A DNA stretch of 46,281 bases, taken from positions 1 to 46,281 of the forward strand of contig JAIORK010000031.1 of NCBI GenBank assembly GCA_021108215.1. Reading direction: 5' to 3'. The notes beneath the pieces were generated by a model. It had not been told where the DNA came from and searched no databases. It worked only from the letters and a program-made list of their open reading frames with translations. Shown here one piece after another: positions 27,375 to 35,662 of the stretch. Position 1 is the stretch's first letter, and the number at the start of each line of letters is the position of its first letter. A program made the translations under genes and the position numbers. Origin of the DNA: a bacterium. GTDB taxonomy: Bacteria; Oederibacteriota; JAAXVQ01; JAUVAV01.

Positions 27375-27462
27375 ACTATAAGTTCATTTGAGTTATGCAC
27401 CATCTAATAACCACCTGTCACCTTCAAACACTTTGACAGGAGAATACTCCAAGGATAAAAAC

Positions 27463-27951
27463 ATGAATTATCTCGACATTTTTATAATCATTTGTCTGGC
27501 AATCAGCTTCTTTTTCGGTTGGAAGCTTCGCGCCATCAGTCTATTCGGAATGGTGATTTCACTTATTGCCGGCATCTGGGTCGGCAATCATTTCCACCCT
27601 CATTTAATTGGCCTTTATCGTGATCTGCCTGCTGCCGTCGGGCATACCCTGGCTTGGGTAACCGCTTTTCTTGCAGCCGCCATTACCCTTTCCATCGCCT
27701 TTGGACTTATTTCCAAAATTTTTGAAGTCATTCGCTTGCAATGGCTCGATCACTTGCTCGGTGCCGCTCTGGCCATCACGCTTATGCTGGGTATGCTGAT
27801 CATTAGTATGACAGTCATTGACAATCTGGCGAAAAATTATCACTGGAAAGTTATTAAAAATTCAACTCTCGCACCTTTTCTGGTCAAAACCGCCAGACCG
27901 TATATTCAACAAGGCCTGGAAAAATTCCCGCGATGGAAACAAATGAAATAA
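27463..27951 (+). CDS. cvpA: CvpA-family inner-membrane protein
   Basis: 162 residues from ATG 27463 with AAGGAT upstream; a longer frame from 27388 adds a hydrophilic stretch unlike the family. Four hydrophobic segments follow the usual CvpA pattern, with MNYLDIFIIICLAISFF at the start and a conserved GWKLR turn after TM1. CvpA proteins are linked to colicin V export, envelope stress and biofilm in enteric bacteria; the biochemical activity is unsettled. It is the only confident plus-strand gene here and converges on pheS. Confidence 0.8.
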   Translation: MNYLDIFIIICLAISFFFGWKLRAISLFGMVISLIAGIWVGNHFHPHLIGLYRDLPAAVGHTLAWVTAFLAAAITLSIAFGLISKIFEVIRLQWLDHLLGAALAITLMLGMLIISMTVIDNLAKNYHWKVIKNSTLAPFLVKTARPYIQQGLEKFPRWKQMK

Positions 27952-28063
27952 AATCCCCAACAAGATTTTAAACTTTAAAACGACTCCGGATGGATTGCAA
28001 GCTCTTTTTCTGTTTTTTTGGCTTAATAGTATTTTGTGAGGTTTCAAAAATGCTTTTTAAGGC

Positions 28064-29077
28064 TTAAAATTGCTGCAAAAATCTTAAATCATTCTCATAA
28101 AAATTTTGAATATTATCAATTCCATACTTGAGCATGGCAATTCTTTCCACACCCAGCCCAAACGCAAATCCGGTATATTTTTTCGGGTCAATTCCCCCGT
28201 TGCGGAGCACACTGGGATGCACCATGCCTGAACCCAAAATCTCCATCCATCCCGTCCCTTTACACAACGAACACCCTTTGCCATGGCATTTTACGCAATT
28301 GATGTCAATCTCAGCCGACGGCTCGGTAAACGGAAAAAAACCGGGTCGAAAACGCACACCAAGGTCTTCTTCAAAAATTCTATGAATAAACAGCGTTAGA
28401 ACAGCCTTTAAATCACAAAAGGAAATATGTTTATCAATCATCAAACCTTCCACTTGATGAAACATGGGAGAGTGAGATGCATCATCATCAAAACGGTATG
28501 TTTTGCCTGGTATCACGACTTGAATCGGCGGTTTATGTTCTTCCATATAACGAATTTGAACAGGTGTGGTATGGGTGCGTAGTAATGTTTTTTCTGAGAT
28601 GAAAAAAGTATCATGCTCATCCCGCGAGGGATGGTCTGCCGGAAAATTAACTGCCTCAAAATTATAATAATCCGTCTCAACTTCCGGGCCTTCGGCTATC
28701 CCAAATCCCATTCGAGTAAAAATTGAAATAACTTCATCCATTGTTTTATTAAGAATATGATGGTGGCCCGTTTCTGATGGCCGTCCCGGCAAAGTTGCAT
28801 CAGGACGAAGATGGGTATCCGATATCCAGCCGGCGCGTTTTAATTCATCAATTTTCTTTTCCACCAACTGGTTAAGCTTATTTTTAATATCATTGGCCGC
28901 CTGGCCGGCTTCACGTCTTTGATCAGGGGACAAATCCTTCAACCCATGAAGCAACTGTGTCAAGCGTCCTTTTCGGCCCAGCACTTGAATACGAATTTCA
29001 TCCAGTTGTTTTATGTCTTTTTCATTCTCAAGCGCTGCGTGTGTCTCGTTATAGATAGCTTCCAGTTGAACCTTCAC
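28064..29077 (-). CDS. pheS: Phenylalanyl-tRNA synthetase alpha subunit
   Basis: 337 residues from a GTG start with GGAGG nine bases upstream; that site lies within the last codons of the SpoU gene. Class II motifs are present: motif 2 region SHSPMFHQVEGLMID, motif 3 GFAFGLGVERIAML. A Cys cluster CVKCHGKGCSLCKGTGW resembles that of Bacillus-type PheS. The enzyme needs a beta subunit (PheT), but no pheT follows; the next gene converges from the other strand. Confidence 0.96.
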   Translation of the reverse strand: MKVQLEAIYNETHAALENEKDIKQLDEIRIQVLGRKGRLTQLLHGLKDLSPDQRREAGQAANDIKNKLNQLVEKKIDELKRAGWISDTHLRPDATLPGRPSETGHHHILNKTMDEVISIFTRMGFGIAEGPEVETDYYNFEAVNFPADHPSRDEHDTFFISEKTLLRTHTTPVQIRYMEEHKPPIQVVIPGKTYRFDDDASHSPMFHQVEGLMIDKHISFCDLKAVLTLFIHRIFEEDLGVRFRPGFFPFTEPSAEIDINCVKCHGKGCSLCKGTGWMEILGSGMVHPSVLRNGGIDPKKYTGFAFGLGVERIAMLKYGIDNIQNFYENDLRFLQQF

Positions 29078-29079
29078 TT

Positions 29080-29898
29080 CTATTTCCTCCGTGAAATAGC
29101 CTGGGATAGTCTACGCTGTCTGACGGTTTCATAAATCAATATCGCACCTGCTGCCGACACATTCAGGGATTCCGTCCCACCGGGCATGGGTATCTGCGCG
29201 ATATCCGTACAGGCGGAAATCACCTCTGTAGGAAGACCCTTCCCTTCACTACCCACAAGGATTACTGTGGGTTTGGTGAAATCAAAAACAGTATACGGTT
29301 TCCCCTTATCCGCGACCGATGCCACTATCTGAATCCCCGCTTCACGAAAACGTGAAATGGCATTCATCATGTCAACTTTCTCAAGTACCGGTATCCGATA
29401 AACCGCGCCTGCCGATGCACGCAATACTTTCGGTGATCCAATTTCGGTATTTCCCTGACTTAAGCAAACACCGCTGCCACCCGCAGCCGCCATCGTCCGA
29501 ATCAATGTACCGAGATTTCCAGGATCTTGAATGCCGACTGTCATCAACCCAAAAAAATCATCTAGCTGGATTTTTTCCCAAAAAAGCGAAGACGGGGTTT
29601 CCGGACATGATACCACAGCCAGCACACCAGCTGAGTGTTCAGTAAGCGTCAGCATCGCCATCTGCTTCTCAGACACCAAAGATGTATGGATCCCACTTGA
29701 AGAAAATTTATGCACCAAATCCATACGTCGGGCCCAAAAATCACCTGTACCGACTGCCGCTTCCATAGACAGTCCGGTGTGCAACGCTTCGCTGACAAGG
29801 CGCTCACCTTCCAACAGAGTCAACCCTGTGGCCTGACGTTCTTTTTTTACATGCAAAGCCCGGATTTTACCAAAACGTCTTTTTGAAATCGAAGTCAA
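29080..29898 (-). CDS. SpoU/TrmH-family RNA 2'-O-methyltransferase
   Basis: 272 residues if started at TTG 29898; an in-frame CTG at 29907 sits at better distance (8 bases) from GGAG, so the start is uncertain. The N-terminal substrate-binding domain is followed by the knotted SPOUT fold: GIQDPGNLGTLIRTMAAAGG, VILVGSEGKGLP and IPMPGGTESLNVSAAGAI. The family methylates ribose in rRNA or tRNA; the target here is not assignable. Its place between rplT and pheS fits a translation operon. Confidence 0.92.
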   Translation of the reverse strand: MTSISKRRFGKIRALHVKKERQATGLTLLEGERLVSEALHTGLSMEAAVGTGDFWARRMDLVHKFSSSGIHTSLVSEKQMAMLTLTEHSAGVLAVVSCPETPSSLFWEKIQLDDFFGLMTVGIQDPGNLGTLIRTMAAAGGSGVCLSQGNTEIGSPKVLRASAGAVYRIPVLEKVDMMNAISRFREAGIQIVASVADKGKPYTVFDFTKPTVILVGSEGKGLPTEVISACTDIAQIPMPGGTESLNVSAAGAILIYETVRQRRLSQAISRRK

Positions 29899-29927
29899 AG
29901 TAGACAGAACAAAAGCTCCTTATCGTA

Positions 29928-29966
29928 TTAAACGCGCATTGACGGATGAAAACTCATCAATGCGCG
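29928..29966 (-). terminator. Hairpin after rplT
   Basis: Perfect 10-bp arms CGCGCATTGA and TCAATGCGCG around a 14-base loop, followed on the minus strand by only TTT. A weak terminator or processing hairpin between rplT and the methyltransferase gene is plausible. Confidence 0.5.
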
Positions 29967-30027
29967 CGATACTATCACCATACATGATAAAAACCCACAG
30001 ACTGCCGGCCCGGCGTACTGCGGATTT

Positions 30028-30387
30028 TTATGCTGCCAGTGCCTGTTTAGCGATACCGGCAATCTCGGTAAAAGCCTTGGCATCGGTCACGGCAAGTTCC
30101 GCCAGAACCTTGCGGTCAATAGTCACTTCGGCGGTTTTCAACCCATTAATGAACTGTGAATAAGACAAACCACATTCGCGCACTGCTGCATTGATACGTG
30201 CGATCCACAAACCACGAAAATCACGTTTCTTGGTCCGACGATCCCGTGTCGCATATTTTAAGCTGTGACGAACCTGCTCATTGGCCAGCTGAAACTGATT
30301 TTTCTTCGCACCCCAATACCCTTTCGCGCGCTTAAAAACCTTCTTTTTACGGGCGCGAGTTGTCACGCCACCTTTTACTCTAGGCAT
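30028..30387 (-). CDS. rplT: 50S ribosomal protein L20
   Basis: 119 residues, standard length. Starts [19 protein letters not shown], with the conserved [14 protein letters not shown] segment. It binds 23S rRNA during early 50S assembly, and in several bacteria represses its own operon by binding the leader. GGGAG precedes the start. It follows rpmI by 44 bases. Confidence 0.98.
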   Translation of the reverse strand: MPRVKGGVTTRARKKKVFKRAKGYWGAKKNQFQLANEQVRHSLKYATRDRRTKKRDFRGLWIARINAAVRECGLSYSQFINGLKTAEVTIDRKVLAELAVTDAKAFTEIAGIAKQALAA

Positions 30388-30431
30388 AGTCGTAAAGCTC
30401 CCTTCTCATAAATCAATCATTATCCAAATCA

Positions 30432-30629
30432 TTAACAATAAGGCATAACCGCCTTAATATTTTGGGCGACCCTGCCCTTGACTTCTATGGTCTGACGCAT
30501 CTGGCGAAGCTTTTTAGGTGCCTTATCACTTAAAAGATGCCTACGACCGGTCGCCTTTGCCAGTACTTTCCCGTTTTTTGTAACACGAAAACGCTTCGCA
30601 GCCTTTTTCTTAGTTTTCAACTTCGGCAT
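30432..30629 (-). CDS. rpmI: 50S ribosomal protein L35
   Basis: 65 residues, basic, starting MPKLKTKKKAAKRFRVTKNG, with the conserved HLLSDKAPKKLRQ segment. AAAGGAG precedes the ATG. It lies between infC and rplT in the classic order; the 129-base gap to infC contains a weak partial match to the intergenic core near 30708-30730. Confidence 0.97.
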   Translation of the reverse strand: MPKLKTKKKAAKRFRVTKNGKVLAKATGRRHLLSDKAPKKLRQMRQTIEVKGRVAQNIKAVMPYC

Positions 30630-30758
30630 TTGAACATTCTCCTTTCCTAAAACTCCACAGGCTTAATATACATGATATACAATTTATCTGATCATATCCA
30701 TACTTGACGCCCCGACCGGCATGAGATTTCAATCTTGCATCAGTCCGCGTGTATTCGC

Positions 30759-31301
30759 CTAGGATTTTCTTTTTTCGACCTTGGCAGGTATATCAATACG
30801 CTTGGGAGCCACCATCATCACCATATTACGTCCGTCAACCTTGGGCATGGATTCAACCACCACCTTATCTTGAAGATCCTTCACCAAACGATCGAGAATT
30901 TTCCGACCCAGATCAATATGGTCCATTTCACGACCACGAAACATAATGGTAACTTTGACTTTATTTCCCCCTTCAATAAACCTCAGCACATGACCTTTTT
31001 TAGTCTCATAGTCATGCGAATCAATCTTTGGACGAAATTTAATCTCTTTTACCTGAATGGTATGCTGGCGCTTTTTAGCTTCTTTCTCTTTTTTCCCCTG
31101 CTCAAACTTGAACTTTCCAAAGTTAAATATCTTACATACCGGTGGTTTGGCTTCAGGAGAAACCTCGACCAAATCCTCATCCTGATCCTCTGCAAGTTTT
31201 AACGCCTCTGCCAAGGGCATAACACCCAACTGCTCACCATTGCTGTTTACAACCCTCACTTCTCGGGCTTTAATCTCCTCATTGATTCTCTGTTCAGGAA
31301 T
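30759..31301 (-). CDS. infC: Translation initiation factor IF-3, AUU start
   Basis: 180 residues from ATT 31301, read as Met-PEQRINEEIKA. GGAGGT is six to seven bases upstream and the family start is here; the ATG 17 codons upstream (31352) lies inside a terminator hairpin. AUU is the classic infC start used for autorepression, since IF-3 itself discriminates against it. The N-domain (VSPEAKPPVCKIFNFGKF) and C-domain (VKVTIMFRGREMDH) are both intact. It heads infC-rpmI-rplT with its own promoter and leader. Confidence 0.95.
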   Translation of the reverse strand: MPEQRINEEIKAREVRVVNSNGEQLGVMPLAEALKLAEDQDEDLVEVSPEAKPPVCKIFNFGKFKFEQGKKEKEAKKRQHTIQVKEIKFRPKIDSHDYETKKGHVLRFIEGGNKVKVTIMFRGREMDHIDLGRKILDRLVKDLQDKVVVESMPKVDGRNMVMMVAPKRIDIPAKVEKRKS

Positions 31302-31328
31302 AGTTCCACCTCCAATTTGTGTAATAAT

Positions 31329-31443
31329 AAAAAAACGGATGATAGTAATCATCCGCTCAAGATATTTTTATCCTGTTGAACATGCATAAAGCCCTGGCTG
31401 ACAGCCTTACAATGCGCGTCGCCGGGCGAGAAGCGGATGCTTC
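31329..31443 (-). promoter_or_regulatory. infC leader: probable transcription attenuator
   Basis: The 3' part is an intrinsic terminator: arms CGGATGAT and ATCATCCG (31336-31355) followed by seven T. The 5' part has a small hairpin GAAGC-ATCC-GCTTC (31430-31443). The upstream CATCCGCT can instead pair over 8 bp with AGCGGATG of the terminator's left arm, giving mutually exclusive folds. This is the layout of an attenuator such as the L20 leaders of other bacteria; which ligand acts here is inferred only. Confidence 0.7.
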
Positions 31444-31475
31444 TTCTTTGATCGTCACCTAATTTTTAAAAAATT

Positions 31476-31504
31476 ACTATACTGTTCCCCCGACATTCTG
31501 TCAA
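31476..31504 (-). promoter_or_regulatory. Promoter of infC-rpmI-rplT
   Basis: TTGACA (31499-31504), exactly 17 bases, TATAGT (31476-31481), on the minus strand just after nusB. It gives a ~168-base leader before the AUU start. Confidence 0.8.
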
Positions 31505-31512
31505 GTATATTT

Positions 31513-31917
31513 TCAATCCCGGGTCTGAATGATTTTATCAAGGATTCCGTTTATAAAAGAACTGGATTCTTGTGTGCTAAATTTTTTCGCAAGCTCTATG
31601 GCTTCATTAATCACCACATTTTTAGGTACATCCGGGCATCGTAATAACTCATAAACCGCAAGTCTAAGCAGACTTCTATCCGCAGCGGCAATCCGCTCCA
31701 GCTCCCACTTATGTGTTTTCTCACGAATAAATTTATCAATCACCTTTTGTTCACTTACCACACCACCGGCAATCATTTTTGCATAGCTTTTCACCGGTTC
31801 CGACGCCTTTTGTTGTCCAAGAAAATAGGTTATAACATCTTCCGCCTTTAACTGTCCTACATCGACTTGAAACAATATTTTAAATGCAATTTCTCGTGAT
31901 TGCCGTCTTCTTCCCAT
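31513..31917 (-). CDS. nusB: Transcription antitermination factor NusB
   Basis: 134 residues, normal length. Starts MGRRRQSREIAFKILFQVD, ends with the conserved helices PKNVVINEAIELAKKFS and SSFINGILDKI. It binds boxA RNA with NusE (S10) in rRNA antitermination. It starts two bases after ribH, a common ribH-nusB pair. Confidence 0.96.
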   Translation of the reverse strand: MGRRRQSREIAFKILFQVDVGQLKAEDVITYFLGQQKASEPVKSYAKMIAGGVVSEQKVIDKFIREKTHKWELERIAAADRSLLRLAVYELLRCPDVPKNVVINEAIELAKKFSTQESSSFINGILDKIIQTRD

Positions 31918-31919
31918 AA

Positions 31920-32390
31920 TTATACCTTCTTAATCTCCTCATATAAATTCACCATCTCAATTGCTGATACGGCCGCATCAAAACCCTTATTCCCGGATTT
32001 GGTTCCGGCCCGTTCAACAGCCTGTTCAATTGTGTCTGTGGTTAAAATACCATAAATAACCGGAACGTTTGTTGAAAGTGCAACCTGAGCCACTCCCTTC
32101 GCAGATTCAGAAGCCACAAAATCAAAATGCGGTGTATTTCCGCGAATCACAGCCCCCAAACAAATAATTGCATCATAATTACCTGTTTCCGCCACTTTTT
32201 TGGCCAAATAGGGAATTTCAAAGGCCCCAGGTACCCAGGCCATCTCAATGTTTTCTTCAGTCGCCCCATGACGGGTAAGGGCGTCTTTTGCTCCACCCAG
32301 CAATTTTTGTGAAATAAATTCATTAAAACGACTCACAATTATAAAAAATTTTTTCCCTTTTACAATTAATTTCCCTTCATGTACTTTCAT
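31920..32390 (-). CDS. ribH: 6,7-dimethyl-8-ribityllumazine synthase
   Basis: 156 residues. Motifs [37 protein letters not shown] (catalytic His) and [12 protein letters not shown]. It condenses the ribityl-aminouracil with the 4-carbon butanone phosphate in the penultimate step of riboflavin synthesis. AGGAGG precedes the ATG; 88 bases separate it from ribBA with nothing notable. Confidence 0.97.
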   Translation of the reverse strand: MKVHEGKLIVKGKKFFIIVSRFNEFISQKLLGGAKDALTRHGATEENIEMAWVPGAFEIPYLAKKVAETGNYDAIICLGAVIRGNTPHFDFVASESAKGVAQVALSTNVPVIYGILTTDTIEQAVERAGTKSGNKGFDAAVSAIEMVNLYEEIKKV

Positions 32391-32478
32391 CGTCTCCTCC
32401 TTAATTTAAGCGAAATTTTTTGTTCAATTTCCCCGCACATGTCACGCAGTCAAAACCGGGTAATTCACGGCTAACATG

Positions 32479-33681
32479 TTAAATTTCTAAAAAGTGCCCT
32501 AGCTTATTTTTTTTGGTTCTAATATAGTTAATGTTCTCTTTCGTACATTTTACTTGAATATGTACCCGTTGAGTGATTTTCAAACCATACCCTTCCAAAC
32601 CGACAATTTTTCTTGGATTATTTGTCAGCAATGCCAATCGCTTTAATCCCAGATCCGCAAGAATTTGAGCACCGGTCCCATAATCCCGCAAATCAGGAGC
32701 AAATCCAAGTCTTACATTGGCTTCAACTGTATCGAGCCCAAGGGACTGCTGCAAATGATATGCCTTGAGCTTGTTAACCAAGCCTATGCCTCTGCCCTCC
32801 TGACGCATATATAAAAGAACTCCCAAACCACTTTTCTCAATCATTTCCATGGCAGCATGTAACTGATCGCCGCAATCACACTGTAAAGACCCTAAAACAT
32901 CACCGGTTAAACATTCCGAATGAACACGAACCAATGGAATTTTCTTTTTCTGATTTAATAAGTCGCCCTTGACCAAAGCCAAATGCGGACCCTTCTCCCC
33001 AGTGGATTCATAGGCAAAAAGCTTAAATCGTCCCCAGCGCGTCGCCAATTTAGTTTCAACAACACGGGTTATCAGACGCTCGGTTTTCCTCCGTAATTTA
33101 ATAAGATCCGCTATTGTAATCATATTCAATTTGTGTTTTGCAACAAATCGCTTCAGCTGAGGAAGCCGCGCCATCGTGCCGTCTTCATTCATAATTTCAC
33201 AAATAACACCTGCCGGATACAAACCGGCCATTCTTGCCAAATCAACAGCTGCCTCGGTATGCCCGGCACGTTCTAAAACGCCATGATCACGTGCTCTGAG
33301 TGGAAAAATATGCCCCGGTTTTGCAAGATCACCATGGGTTGTTTTTTTATGGATCAGAGCCTGTATGGTTTTGGCACGATCATGGGCGGAAATACCTGTG
33401 GTTGTGCCGTGCTTCGCATCAACCGAAACGGTAAATGCCGTTCGCATTCTATCCGTATTTTCGCTTACCATACTCCCTAAATTCAGGATATCCAGACGTT
33501 CACCGAGCATCGGAGCACAAATGAGCCCGCGACCATATTTTGCCATAAAATTGACTGACTTATCCGTTACCTTTTCAGCAGCCATGAGAAGGTCACCCTC
33601 GTTTTCGCGCGATGCATCATCCACGACAACAACCATCTTTCCTTTTTTGATATCATGCAATGCTTCATTAATCATATTCAT
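32479..33681 (-). CDS. ribBA: Bifunctional DHBP synthase/GTP cyclohydrolase II
   Basis: 400 residues. The N-terminal half (1-~200) is 3,4-dihydroxy-2-butanone-4-phosphate synthase: [43 protein letters not shown]. The C-terminal half is GTP cyclohydrolase II: zinc cysteines in [19 protein letters not shown] and [10 protein letters not shown]. Together they supply both precursor branches of riboflavin. The ATG at 33681 has GGAGG five bases upstream. Confidence 0.97.
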   Translation of the reverse strand: MNMINEALHDIKKGKMVVVVDDASRENEGDLLMAAEKVTDKSVNFMAKYGRGLICAPMLGERLDILNLGSMVSENTDRMRTAFTVSVDAKHGTTTGISAHDRAKTIQALIHKKTTHGDLAKPGHIFPLRARDHGVLERAGHTEAAVDLARMAGLYPAGVICEIMNEDGTMARLPQLKRFVAKHKLNMITIADLIKLRRKTERLITRVVETKLATRWGRFKLFAYESTGEKGPHLALVKGDLLNQKKKIPLVRVHSECLTGDVLGSLQCDCGDQLHAAMEMIEKSGLGVLLYMRQEGRGIGLVNKLKAYHLQQSLGLDTVEANVRLGFAPDLRDYGTGAQILADLGLKRLALLTNNPRKIVGLEGYGLKITQRVHIQVKCTKENINYIRTKKNKLGHFLEI

Positions 33682-33708
33682 CCTTGCCTCCGCAGTTTAC
33701 ACATCATT

Positions 33709-34356
33709 TCATAAAAATCCATTTTCAACCAGTTTCTCAATCGTCAGGGTTTCACGAGAATCACGCGAAACCAGCAACCGTTCTACATACCTGGCGATAA
33801 TGTCCACCTCAATATTTATTTTGCCACCGGGCAGCATCATTCCCAAAGAAGTATGCTCCAATGTGTGAGGAATCACGGCAACAGAAAAAATACAGTTTGA
33901 TGCAACTGATGCAACCGTCAAACTAATGCCATCCAACGTTACCGATCCTTTCTCGGCAATATAGCTTATTAACTTTTTCTCAGTGCTTACCCGAATACGT
34001 TTTGCGCTGCCTTCCGGTTTGACATCAACCACCACCCCAACCCCATCCACATGACCGCTTACCAGATGTCCATCCAACCGATCTGTAAGACACATGGCTC
34101 TTTCAAGATTAACCGACCGGCCCGGTTTCCAATCAGACAGGGTGGATTTTTGCATGGTTTCAAGCATTGCCTGCACTTCAAAAATCCCCTTCGTGATAGT
34201 AACGACCGTCAGGCAAATACCATTTAATGCAACAGAATCACCTTTTTTTAAAGTTTGGTCGCAAAGCTGCGGTGCTTGGATTCCAATTTTCAGAACACCG
34301 GATTCTTTCCGCACATGTTTGATTATTCCCTTTTCAGCAATCAATCCGGTAAACAT
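33709..34356 (-). CDS. ribE: Riboflavin synthase, alpha chain
   Basis: 215 residues with two lumazine-binding halves: MFTGLIAEKG and SVALNGICLTV in the first, and HVDGVGVV with VTLDGISLTV in the second. It converts two lumazines to riboflavin. It starts five bases after ribD. Confidence 0.96.
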   Translation of the reverse strand: MFTGLIAEKGIIKHVRKESGVLKIGIQAPQLCDQTLKKGDSVALNGICLTVVTITKGIFEVQAMLETMQKSTLSDWKPGRSVNLERAMCLTDRLDGHLVSGHVDGVGVVVDVKPEGSAKRIRVSTEKKLISYIAEKGSVTLDGISLTVASVASNCIFSVAVIPHTLEHTSLGMMLPGGKINIEVDIIARYVERLLVSRDSRETLTIEKLVENGFL

Positions 34357-34361
34357 CTCCG

Positions 34362-35483
34362 TTATTCCTTCCTCGGGTATGCTTTGATTAAAATATCGTC
34401 ACCCATTTTTTCCCACATCATCTCTGTCATGATAACCGCTTTATCCGGGGATTTCACACCTACACCACCTACCGGACCTGGCGCCGCATGTCCACCAAAA
34501 ATTTTCGGTGCCAACATCACATGCATTTCATCACAAAGAATTTGACTACGCCGTTTTTTCAATCCCAGAAAAGCTGCATGGGTTTGAGCACCGCCTTCAA
34601 CCATGACGATACTCATTTTCATTTCGCCCAGTTTGAGTAAGAGCTTATCCAAATCCACCTGACCATCCGAACCGGGAATATGCCACCGTTCAATTCTCTT
34701 GTCACGCAATTGTAAAGAACGATTCGATTTCGCAGACACTATAATAACATCCTGATTTCCAATTTCTTTAAACATACTCAAATCATGCGGCACCCGTCTC
34801 CGACCTTCTAAAATAATGCGCAACGGCATTTTATTCCGTTTAGGTAGTGCATCCCGGATTGTCAAAAGTGGATCATCCTTGATTGCAGTACCCATGCCAA
34901 CCACAATAACATCTGCCAGCGCACGCAATTGATGAGCATAACGCCTTGAATGCCGTCCGGATACCCATCGCGAGGCACCATTAACACAGGCAATTTTCCC
35001 ATCCAAGGACATGGCAATTTTATTAATGACAAATGGGCGATGCTGTGTAACCCGCTTAATAAAAACCCGGTTTAAATTTTCCGCTGCCTTTTTCATCAAA
35101 CCGATTTCCACACGAATTCCGGCACGCCGCAATATTTTAAACCCCCTGCCGGAGACTTTTTTGTGGGGATCCCTCATCGAACATACCACACGTGTAATGC
35201 CATATCGAATAACCGCCTCAGCGCATGGCGGTGTTTTTCCATAATGTGAGCACGGTTCTAAATTCACGTACAGGACCGCATCCTTGGCCTGGCCGCCTGC
35301 CTGCCGCAAAGCAAAAATTTCTGCATGCGGACCACCATAGTGACGATGCCAGCCTTTTCCTACAACCGTGCCATTTTTAACCACAACCGCGCCAACCAAG
35401 GGATTTGGCCATGTTTTCCCCAATCCCCTGGTTGCCAACTGATGGGCTTGCTGCATATATATTGAATCTTGTTGTAGTCCCAT
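34362..35483 (-). CDS. ribD: Bifunctional pyrimidine deaminase/reductase
   Basis: 373 residues from ATG 35483; the upstream open frame runs through the riboswitch terminator and is not coding. The N-terminal deaminase has zinc ligands GPHAEIFAL (His53) and EPCSHYGKTPPCAEA (Cys78, Cys87). The reductase (about 150-370) has SLDGKIA and MVEGGAQTHAAFL. It performs the second and third steps of the GTP branch. The ATG directly follows the terminator T-tract, so its ribosome site (GGGG) is inside the hairpin. Confidence 0.96.
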   Translation of the reverse strand: MGLQQDSIYMQQAHQLATRGLGKTWPNPLVGAVVVKNGTVVGKGWHRHYGGPHAEIFALRQAGGQAKDAVLYVNLEPCSHYGKTPPCAEAVIRYGITRVVCSMRDPHKKVSGRGFKILRRAGIRVEIGLMKKAAENLNRVFIKRVTQHRPFVINKIAMSLDGKIACVNGASRWVSGRHSRRYAHQLRALADVIVVGMGTAIKDDPLLTIRDALPKRNKMPLRIILEGRRRVPHDLSMFKEIGNQDVIIVSAKSNRSLQLRDKRIERWHIPGSDGQVDLDKLLLKLGEMKMSIVMVEGGAQTHAAFLGLKKRRSQILCDEMHVMLAPKIFGGHAAPGPVGGVGVKSPDKAVIMTEMMWEKMGDDILIKAYPRKE

Positions 35484-35513
35484 AAAAAAACCCCGGTGTA
35501 TTACACTCCGGGG
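35484..35513 (-). terminator. FMN riboswitch expression platform
   Basis: Intrinsic terminator: arms AAACCCCGG.. and ..CCGGGGTTT with an inner TGTA/TACA pair, then seven T, ending one base before the ribD ATG. The GGGG in the 3' arm is the only Shine-Dalgarno-like sequence for ribD, so the hairpin could block both transcription and translation. Confidence 0.85.
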
Positions 35514-35540
35514 TTTAAATACGACCAATGATCGCAATTG

Positions 35541-35650
35541 TCTTCTCTCATCCCGACTTTAACGGTCGGCTCCGGAAATGAACCGGATCAATCCTGTTAC
35601 CAGGATTCGCGGGCTTTACCGCCGGTGGAGAATCTCACCCCGCCCCGAAG
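35541..35650 (-). ncRNA. FMN riboswitch aptamer (RFN element)
   Basis: The minus strand carries the conserved blocks of the RFN element in order: CTTCGGGGCGGGGTGA, CACCGGCGGTAAAGCCCGCGA, GATCCGGT, TTCCGGAGCCGACCGT and AAAGTCGGGATGAGAGAAG. It should sense flavin mononucleotide and switch off ribD-ribE-ribBA-ribH. Only about 12 bases separate it from the OmpA-like gene; a weak TTGTTT/TATGAA pair lies inside that gene's last codons. Confidence 0.93.
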
Positions 35651-35662
35651 ACTTCATAAAAT

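Larger units (their letters stand above)
27103..27462. other. Intergenic regulatory stretch of 360 bases
   Basis: Contains two divergent promoters, an 11-bp-arm hairpin (27236-27260) and a degenerate core repeat (27154-27197). A plus-strand open frame starting at 26806 crosses it but has no coding character and overlaps the TPR gene. Confidence 0.6.

Noticed and set aside
26806-27381. Plus-strand open frame of 191 codons
   Set aside because: It is antisense to the TPR gene, then crosses the promoter region; no ribosome site or family similarity.
31302-31352. ATG 31352 as the infC start
   Set aside because: It lies inside the terminator hairpin, has no ribosome site, and the ATT at 31301 has GGAGGT and matches the family N-terminus.
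35484-35537. Upstream extension of ribD to 35537
   Set aside because: It translates the riboswitch terminator; the family start and ATG at 35483 fit better.
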